Made by a program: the position numbers and the translations under genes. From an uncultured Christensenella sp. (GTDB lineage: Bacteria > Bacillota > Clostridia > Christensenellales > DTU072), in assembly GCA_905210905.1 (NCBI GenBank), contig CAJLYQ010000078.1, positions 1 to 5,321 on the forward strand: a stretch of DNA of 5,321 nt, read 5' to 3'. Positions 1 to 3,707 of this stretch are shown piece after piece; position 1 is the stretch's first letter; the number at the start of each line of letters is the position of its first letter. Below the pieces are notes generated by a model that was not told the DNA's origin, made no database searches, and saw only the letters and a list, made by a program, of their open reading frames with translations.

Positions 1-2
1 TG

Positions 3-31
3 ATTATAATATATTTTTTTACTCTTGTCAC
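3..31 (-). promoter_or_regulatory. Sigma-A-type promoter reading out of the window
   Basis: On the minus strand a -35 box GTGACA (26-31, one mismatch to TTGACA) is separated by exactly 17 nt from a perfect -10 box TATAAT (3-8). The spacer is A/T-rich with a run of seven A. It lies about 75 nt beyond the fusA stop and points left, so it would start transcription of the next gene, just outside the window. In many Bacillota that gene is tuf (EF-Tu), but this is inference since nothing of it is visible. The spacing and box matches make a chance hit unlikely, although the surrounding DNA is very A/T-rich. Confidence 0.7.
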
Positions 32-61
32 GCATTTTTTTTATTTTTTTCTCGTTTCGCT

Positions 62-90
62 AAAAAACGGGAAAAACTGCGTTTTTTTTT
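62..90. terminator. A/T-rich hairpin after fusA, possible weak bidirectional terminator
   Basis: AAAAAACG (62-69) and CGTTTTTT (80-87) form a perfect 8-bp inverted repeat with a 10-nt loop, 18 nt past the fusA stop codon. On the minus strand the 3' arm itself supplies six U. On the plus strand the arm runs on into a T tract to position 90. The stem has only two G-C pairs, so it is weak by itself. A smaller alternative stem (AAAAAC, 72-77, with GTTTTT, 81-86) overlaps it. Its position directly after fusA and before a new promoter favours an operon end. Confidence 0.4.
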
Positions 91-104
91 ACGTTTTCTT
101 TAAG

Positions 105-2183
105 TTATTCCGCTTTCAAACCTTCGAGAAGACGTTTCTTTTCGCTGTTCGGTACTTCCATATAGCAGTTAAGTTGCATATTGTAGTTTCCTCTGCCCTG
201 CGTCGCGCTTCTCAATACGTTTGCATAACCGAACATTTCGCTGAGCGGTATGTCGCAATCGATAATCTTTACGCCGTTTCTGTCGTTCATTTCCTTTATC
301 GTTCCTCTTCTCGAGTTTACGGTGTTGAAAACGTCGCCAAGGTATTCGCTCGGTACGGTGATTTCTACGCTCATAACAGGTTCGAGAATGGTCGGATCCG
401 CTTTCTTCGCGGCGTCTTTGAACGCCATGCTGCCGGCAATCTTAAAGCTCATTTCCGAACTGTCTACGTCGTGATAACTACCGTCGACGAGTCTTACTTT
501 GAAGTCAACCATTTCGTATCCGCACAGAACGCCGCCCTTAGCCGCTTCTCTGATACCGTCTTCGATAGGTTTGATAAATTCTTTCGGAATTACGCCGCCG
601 ACGATTTCGTCCACGAATTCGATGCCCTTTCCGGGTTCGTTCGGTTCGAGTTCGATAATACAGTGTCCGTATTGTCCTTTACCGCCGGACTGTCTGACGT
701 ATCTGCCTTCGCCGCGCGCCGCGCGTTTAACCGCTTCTCTGTAAGCAACCTGCGGTTTACCGATGTTCGCTTCTACTTTGAATTCGCGAAGAAGTCTGTC
801 TACGATGATTTCAAGGTGAAGTTCGCCCATACCGGCAATGATCGTTTGTCCGGTTTCTTTGTCCGTGTAGGTACGGAAGGTCGGGTCTTCTTCGGCAAGT
901 TTAACGAGCGCAAGACTCATCTTTTCTTGTCCGATCTTCGTTTTGGGTTCGATCGCAAGTCTTACTACCGGTTCCGGAAATACCATGCTGTCGAGAATAA
1001 TCGGCTTCGCCTGATCGCAAAGCGTTTCGCCCGTCGTGGTTTCTCTCAGTCCGATAATCGCTACGATGTCGCCTGCGTACGCTTCGTCGATATCCACTCT
1101 GTCGTTGGCAAACATTCTGATAAGTCTGCCCACTCTTTCTTTACATCTCTTGTTGGAGTTGTAGACGCTCATACCTTTCGTCAGCATACCGCTGTATATA
1201 CGGTAGAAGGTAAGTTTGCCTACGAACGGGTCAACCGCGATCTTAAACGCAAGTCCGCAAAGCGGTTCGTCGTCGCTCGGATGTCTTTCGATCTCGTTGC
1301 CTCTTTCGTCCGTTCCTTTAACCGCCGGAATGTCCATCGGAGAAGGCAGTAAGGCTACGATGCTGTCGAGAAGTTTTTGTACGCCCTTGTTACGATAAGA
1401 ACTTCCGCAAAGCACGGGAGTAACTTTCATCGCGATCGTCGCTTTTCTGAGCGCGGGCATTATTTCTTCTTCGGTCACTTCTTCGTCTTCGAGAACTTTC
1501 ATCATAATCTCGTCGTCGTAGTCCGCGCAGACTTCGATTACGTTTCTTCTCGCTTCTTCCGCCGCTTCCTTCATATCCGCGGGAATTTCCGCTACCGTGA
1601 AGTTTTTACCGGTCTTGTCTTCGTTGTAGATAAGCGCCTGACGTTTGATTACGTCTACGATACCGATAAAGTCCGCTTCCTTTCCGATCGGCAACGCAAT
1701 CGGTACCGGGATCGTGTGAAGACGGTTCTTCATCATTTCTACGACGTTGTAGAAATCCGCGCCGTTGATGTCCATCTTGTTTACGAACGCGATTCTCGGA
1801 ACGCTGTATTTGTCCGCCTGACGCCATACGGTTTCGCTCTGGGGTTCTACGCCGCCTTTCGCACAGAAAACCGCTACCGCGCCGTCGAGAACACGCAAAC
1901 TTCTTTCAACTTCAACCGTAAAGTCAACGTGTCCGGGGGTGTCGATAATGTTGATGGTATGTCCGAGCCAGTGCGTGGTAACCGCCGCGCTCGTGATGGT
2001 GATACCTCTTTCCTGTTCCTGTTCCATCCAGTCCATCGTAGCCGCGCCTTCGTGAACTTCGCCGAGTTTGTGCGTAAGTCCCGTATAGTAAAGAATACGT
2101 TCGCTGGTGGTGGTCTTACCGGCGTCGATGTGCGCCATAATTCCTATATTTCTGAATTTCTCTAAGGGTACTTCTCTTCCCAT
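105..2183 (-). CDS. fusA: Elongation factor G (EF-G), translocation GTPase
   Basis: EF-G is the cytoplasmic GTPase that binds the ribosome and moves tRNAs and mRNA by one codon after each peptide bond; with the recycling factor it also splits ribosomes. The 692-residue length is usual. The G domain shows AHIDAGKTT (P-loop, 17-25), switch I RGITIT (59-64), DTPGH (81-85, with catalytic His85), NKMD (135-138) and a G5-like GSSYRNKG. Domain IV carries the conserved tip YHDVDSS (570-576), which reaches into the decoding site. Domain V keeps NSRRG. The start is ATG with GAGGAG 6 nt upstream. Some positions differ from the commonest sequence: ALPIG for QLPIG, and a divergent C-terminal tail after QGRGNYNM. 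These look like lineage variation, not decay. It is the last gene of the str operon, 198 nt after rpsG, and is a canonical housekeeping EF-G, not a tetracycline-resistance paralog. Confidence 0.98.
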   Translation of the reverse strand: MGREVPLEKFRNIGIMAHIDAGKTTTSERILYYTGLTHKLGEVHEGAATMDWMEQEQERGITITSAAVTTHWLGHTINIIDTPGHVDFTVEVERSLRVLDGAVAVFCAKGGVEPQSETVWRQADKYSVPRIAFVNKMDINGADFYNVVEMMKNRLHTIPVPIALPIGKEADFIGIVDVIKRQALIYNEDKTGKNFTVAEIPADMKEAAEEARRNVIEVCADYDDEIMMKVLEDEEVTEEEIMPALRKATIAMKVTPVLCGSSYRNKGVQKLLDSIVALLPSPMDIPAVKGTDERGNEIERHPSDDEPLCGLAFKIAVDPFVGKLTFYRIYSGMLTKGMSVYNSNKRCKERVGRLIRMFANDRVDIDEAYAGDIVAIIGLRETTTGETLCDQAKPIILDSMVFPEPVVRLAIEPKTKIGQEKMSLALVKLAEEDPTFRTYTDKETGQTIIAGMGELHLEIIVDRLLREFKVEANIGKPQVAYREAVKRAARGEGRYVRQSGGKGQYGHCIIELEPNEPGKGIEFVDEIVGGVIPKEFIKPIEDGIREAAKGGVLCGYEMVDFKVRLVDGSYHDVDSSEMSFKIAGSMAFKDAAKKADPTILEPVMSVEITVPSEYLGDVFNTVNSRRGTIKEMNDRNGVKIIDCDIPLSEMFGYANVLRSATQGRGNYNMQLNCYMEVPNSEKKRLLEGLKAE

Positions 2184-2381
2184 TGACTTCTCCTCGCTAT
2201 TTTTCTTTAACTGTTATTACCCGTTTGCACTCGATTATGAGTAAAAACGGCGAAAAGATTTCATCTTTCGTTATTTTCGGGAGCGAAATCGCATATCCCG
2301 ATAAACAAAGCGAGCATACTACTATAAATGGTGGTATGCCCGATTGCTGTCATTGTTTCATAATAGCCGATTCGTCCGACA
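2184..2381 (-). promoter_or_regulatory. Structured rpsG-fusA intergenic RNA with four consecutive hairpins
   Basis: This 198-nt gap is long for an rpsG-fusA junction and holds four inverted repeats, listed in transcript order. H1 (2311-2342): CGGGCAUAC pairs with GUAUGCUCG (9 bp, one G-U), with further imperfect pairing inside. H2 (2277-2301): UCGGGA/UCCCGA, a 3-nt bulge, then GCG/CGC with an AUUU loop. H3 (2251-2270): AAAGAU-GAA-AUCUUU, plus two outer pairs across a bulged U. H4 (2221-2250): CCGUUU/AAACGG enclosing ACUC/GAGU. H3 and H4 abut and H2 and H3 are 6 nt apart. None is followed by a good U tract, so they do not look like terminators. No convincing promoter was found inside. Possible roles are translational control of fusA, an RNase processing or stability site, or protein binding. 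The function is unknown. Confidence 0.6.
2190..2195 (-). promoter_or_regulatory. fusA ribosome binding site
   Basis: GAGGAG on the minus strand sits 6 nt before the fusA ATG and confirms that start. It lies 25 nt downstream of the last hairpin of the intergenic array, in an A-rich and probably unpaired stretch. Confidence 0.85.
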
Positions 2382-2852
2382 TTAGAAACGGTAGTGCGCG
2401 TACGCTTTGTTCGCTTCCGCCATACGATGCGTGTCTTCTTTCTTCTTGACAGCGCCGCCTGCGTTGTTGTAAGCGTCCATAAGTTCTCCCGCAAGTCTGA
2501 GATACATTTGTTTCTCACTGCGTTTGCGCGCAAACAAAACTATCCATCTGATTCCCAGCGTCTGACGTCTCTCGGGACGAATTTCAAGCGGTACCTGGTA
2601 GTTGCTTCCGCCGATTCTTCTCGCCTTAACTTCGAGAGTAGGCATTACGTTTTCCAAAGCCTGTACGAAAACGTCGTTCGGGTTCATTCCCGTTTTTTCT
2701 TGAATTACGTCGAATGCTCCGTATACTATTTTCTGCGCTACGCCCTTTTCGCCGTCTTGCATAATCTGGTTGACGAGTTTGGTAACGACTTTGGAATTGT
2801 AAATCGGATCAGGCAAAACTTCACGCTTAGGAACTCCACTTCTTCTAGGCAT
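2382..2852 (-). CDS. rpsG: 30S ribosomal protein S7
   Basis: S7 is a primary binder of the 16S rRNA 3' major domain; it nucleates assembly of the 30S head and lines the E site. The 156-residue length matches the family. Visible signatures are the N-terminal MPRRSGVPKR, LPDPIYNSK, QALENVMPTLEVKARR, the beta-hairpin region GGSNYQVPLEIRPERR, and the C-terminal KKKEDTHRMAEANKAYAHYR. The last residue is Phe where Trp is common, and IVLFARKR replaces the frequent LVNYARLR; both are conservative. The ATG has AGGAGG 8 nt upstream. It is the second gene of the str operon, 56 nt after rpsL. In E. coli S7 is the repressor of this operon and acts at the rpsL-rpsG junction; whether it does so here is not shown by the sequence. 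Confidence 0.98.
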   Translation of the reverse strand: MPRRSGVPKREVLPDPIYNSKVVTKLVNQIMQDGEKGVAQKIVYGAFDVIQEKTGMNPNDVFVQALENVMPTLEVKARRIGGSNYQVPLEIRPERRQTLGIRWIVLFARKRSEKQMYLRLAGELMDAYNNAGGAVKKKEDTHRMAEANKAYAHYRF

Positions 2853-2860
2853 ATTTATGT

Positions 2861-2866
2861 CCTCCT
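2861..2866 (-). promoter_or_regulatory. rpsG ribosome binding site
   Basis: Perfect AGGAGG on the minus strand, 8 nt before the rpsG ATG. It lies 20 nt downstream of the inverted repeat at the rpsL stop codon, so translation of rpsG can start independently if that region is accessible. Confidence 0.88.
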
Positions 2867-2886
2867 GTAATATTTGATAATAGGGT

Positions 2887-2911
2887 TAAATTCAATCTAT
2901 AATTGAATTTA
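2887..2911 (-). promoter_or_regulatory. Perfect inverted repeat spanning the rpsL stop codon
   Basis: TAAATTCAAT (2887-2896) and ATTGAATTTA (2902-2911) form a perfect 10-bp palindromic stem with a 5-nt loop. In the transcript the 5' arm begins exactly with the UAA stop codon of rpsL. The stem is A/U-rich and has no U tail, so it is not a terminator. It occupies the interval where E. coli carries its S7 translational operator. Ribosomes terminating on rpsL would melt it, which could couple rpsL and rpsG translation. Its role is inferred only. Confidence 0.6.
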
Positions 2912-3280
2912 TTTGGGCTTTTTCGCGCCGTATTTGGATCTGGCCTGGTTACGTTTCGCAACGCCTGCCGTATCGAGCGTACCACGAATGATGTGATAAC
3001 GAACACCCGGTAAATCCTTAACTCTGCCGCCACGGACGAGAACTACGCTGTGCTCTTGCAAACTATGTCCGATACCCGGAATATAAACCGTACCTTCCAT
3101 ACCGTTTACCAAACGCACTCTTGCAATTTTTCTTACCGCGGAGTTAGGCTTTTTAGGGGTAGTAGTAGTAACGGACAAGCAAACGCCTCTCTTCTGCGGA
3201 CATTTTTCCATCATAGGGGTTTGGCTCTTCTTGACCTGTTTTTCTCTGCCCTGCCTTATCAGTTGGTTAATTGTTGGCAT
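2909..3280 (-). CDS. rpsL: 30S ribosomal protein S12
   Basis: S12 sits at the interface side of the 30S decoding centre, where it helps check codon-anticodon fit and is the classic site of streptomycin-resistance mutations. The protein has 123 residues, the usual short form without an insertion. Visible signatures are MPTINQLIR, CPQKRGVC, TTTTPKKPNSAVRK, YIPGIGHSLQEHSVV and RGGRVKDLPGVRYH, ending RSKYGAKKPK. Lys43 and Lys88 (counting Met) are the wild-type residues, so the sequence predicts no S12-based streptomycin resistance. Asp89 is the residue that is methylthiolated in some bacteria. NGMEGTVYIPG has Gly where Val is usual, a small oddity. It is the first gene of the operon, with AGGAGG 7 nt before the ATG, behind a 244-nt structured leader. 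The usual upstream neighbour rpoC is absent. Confidence 0.98.
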   Translation of the reverse strand: MPTINQLIRQGREKQVKKSQTPMMEKCPQKRGVCLSVTTTTPKKPNSAVRKIARVRLVNGMEGTVYIPGIGHSLQEHSVVLVRGGRVKDLPGVRYHIIRGTLDTAGVAKRNQARSKYGAKKPK

Positions 3281-3524
3281 TCAAAATCCTCCTCTTTTAT
3301 ATAGATGAATTTATCCTTGTTCAACCCTTTCAGGATAAACCCGCCTTATTCCGACTGCAATAGTTTCGTTCGTTTCCGACAAGACAAGCGCTCGACGTCA
3401 CACCTTTGTTTTACGCTTTCCTCACGCACTCTTTCCGACGGCAGTCGTCCGCCGAACTTTCTCCGTGAACCCGCCCTTTAAGCATTTTCGGGGCGGCAAA
3501 AACATTATGCGTCTCCACATAAGC
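3281..3524 (-). promoter_or_regulatory. Long structured 5' leader of the rpsL operon, candidate cis-regulatory RNA
   Basis: The predicted transcript begins near 3524, giving about 244 nt before the rpsL ATG. Helices seen by eye, in transcript order, are as follows. P1: UUAUGUG (3522-3516) with CGCAUAA (3511-3505), closed by a GAGA tetraloop. P2: CCGCCC (3496-3491) with GGGCGG (3476-3471). P3: UUCACG (3469-3464) with CGUGAG (3426-3421), enclosing P3a, UUCGGCGG (3456-3449) with CCGUCGGA (3441-3434), loop ACGACUG. P4: AAGCGU (3418-3413) with GCGCUU (3391-3386). P5: UCG-GAAA-CGA (3379-3370). P6: GGGUUUAUCCU (3342-3332) with AGGAUAAAUUC (3317-3307), ending 12 nt before the ribosome binding site. 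The P3a loop CGACUG is complementary to CAGUCG (3357-3352), a possible pseudoknot. There is no terminator before rpsL, so any control would be translational or through RNA stability. I do not recognise an established leader family. Confidence 0.55.
3288..3294 (-). promoter_or_regulatory. rpsL ribosome binding site
   Basis: GAGGAGG on the minus strand ends 7 nt before the rpsL ATG. Its 3' part reads AGGAU (3286-3290), the same five bases as the 3' arm of the nearest leader hairpin (3313-3317). The 5' arm of that hairpin could therefore in principle pair with the ribosome binding site instead. Confidence 0.88.
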
Positions 3525-3530
3525 CTTACT

Positions 3531-3577
3531 ATTATAGCAACTGCTTTTTGCCTTGTCAATCAAAAATTGCGTTTTTT
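3531..3577 (-). promoter_or_regulatory. Consensus sigma-A promoter of the str operon with UP-like element
   Basis: On the minus strand TTGACA (3554-3559) and TATAAT (3531-3536) are both perfect and are 17 nt apart. Upstream of the -35 box, AAAAAACGCAATTTTTGA (3560-3577) resembles an UP element, the A/T-rich site bound by the RNA polymerase alpha subunit. The predicted start is around 3524. The strength fits a growth-rate-controlled ribosomal operon and shows that rpsL does not depend on read-through from the upstream gene. Confidence 0.9.
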
Positions 3578-3592
3578 CGCACAAAAATGCAA
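3562..3592 (-). terminator. Likely intrinsic terminator of the upstream DUF6273 gene
   Basis: In the minus-strand transcript UUGC-A-UUUUU pairs with AAAAA-C-GCAA (nine pairs around one A-C mismatch, loop GUGCGA, 3567-3592), immediately followed by five U (3562-3566). The stem is A/U-rich, so termination may be inefficient. It ends about 146 nt after the upstream stop codon and overlaps the UP-like element of the rpsL promoter. A shorter alternative stem, UGCG-AAAAAA-CGCA, uses part of the same sequence. Confidence 0.45.
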
Positions 3593-3599
3593 CTCACTT

Positions 3600-3624
3600 A
3601 AACGCGCGACTCCCGCGCCGTTTT
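3600..3624. other. GC-rich hairpin in the 3' region of the DUF6273 gene
   Basis: GCGCG (3604-3608) pairs with CGCGC (3614-3618) around a 5-nt loop. It extends to AAAC/GTTT across one bulged base, giving nine pairs. On the plus strand it ends in four T, on the minus strand in three U only, so it is at best a supplementary transcript-end structure. A second repeat nearby, ATCCGT (3646-3651) with ACGGAT (3659-3664), has no U tail on the minus strand. Nothing else was recognised between 3593 and 3707. Confidence 0.35.
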
Positions 3625-3707
3625 AACCGTTTCTCAGCCGCATTTATCCGTATTCCGGACGGATTTTGCGCTCCGCGCCGCTCGGCGGTTTTACGGCGTT
3701 ATTTCGG

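Noticed and set aside
174..2165. Long plus-strand open frames opposite fusA (174-1352 and 1377-2165)
   Set aside because: They are antisense to a clear, full-length fusA, have no ribosome binding sites and resemble no known protein. They arise from the codon bias of the real gene.
2261..2353. 30-codon minus-strand ORF in the rpsG-fusA gap with a hydrophobic middle (YSSMLALFIGIC)
   Set aside because: No Shine-Dalgarno sequence before its ATG, and its bases are explained by the hairpins H1-H3. It is most likely a chance frame.
2184..2381. A separate promoter for fusA inside the rpsG-fusA gap
   Set aside because: TATAAT-like fragments occur, but none has a -35 box at a proper distance. Transcription from the rpsL promoter is the simpler reading.
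2394..2870. Plus-strand open frame of 158 codons opposite rpsG
   Set aside because: Antisense shadow of a conserved ribosomal protein gene, no start signal and no family resemblance.
3391..3410. Resemblance of leader bases (AAGGUG then UGACGUC) to a 16S rRNA segment, suggesting rRNA mimicry
   Set aside because: The shared words are short and interrupted, recalled from memory, and belong to a 16S region not bound by S7 or S12. Not strong enough without an alignment.
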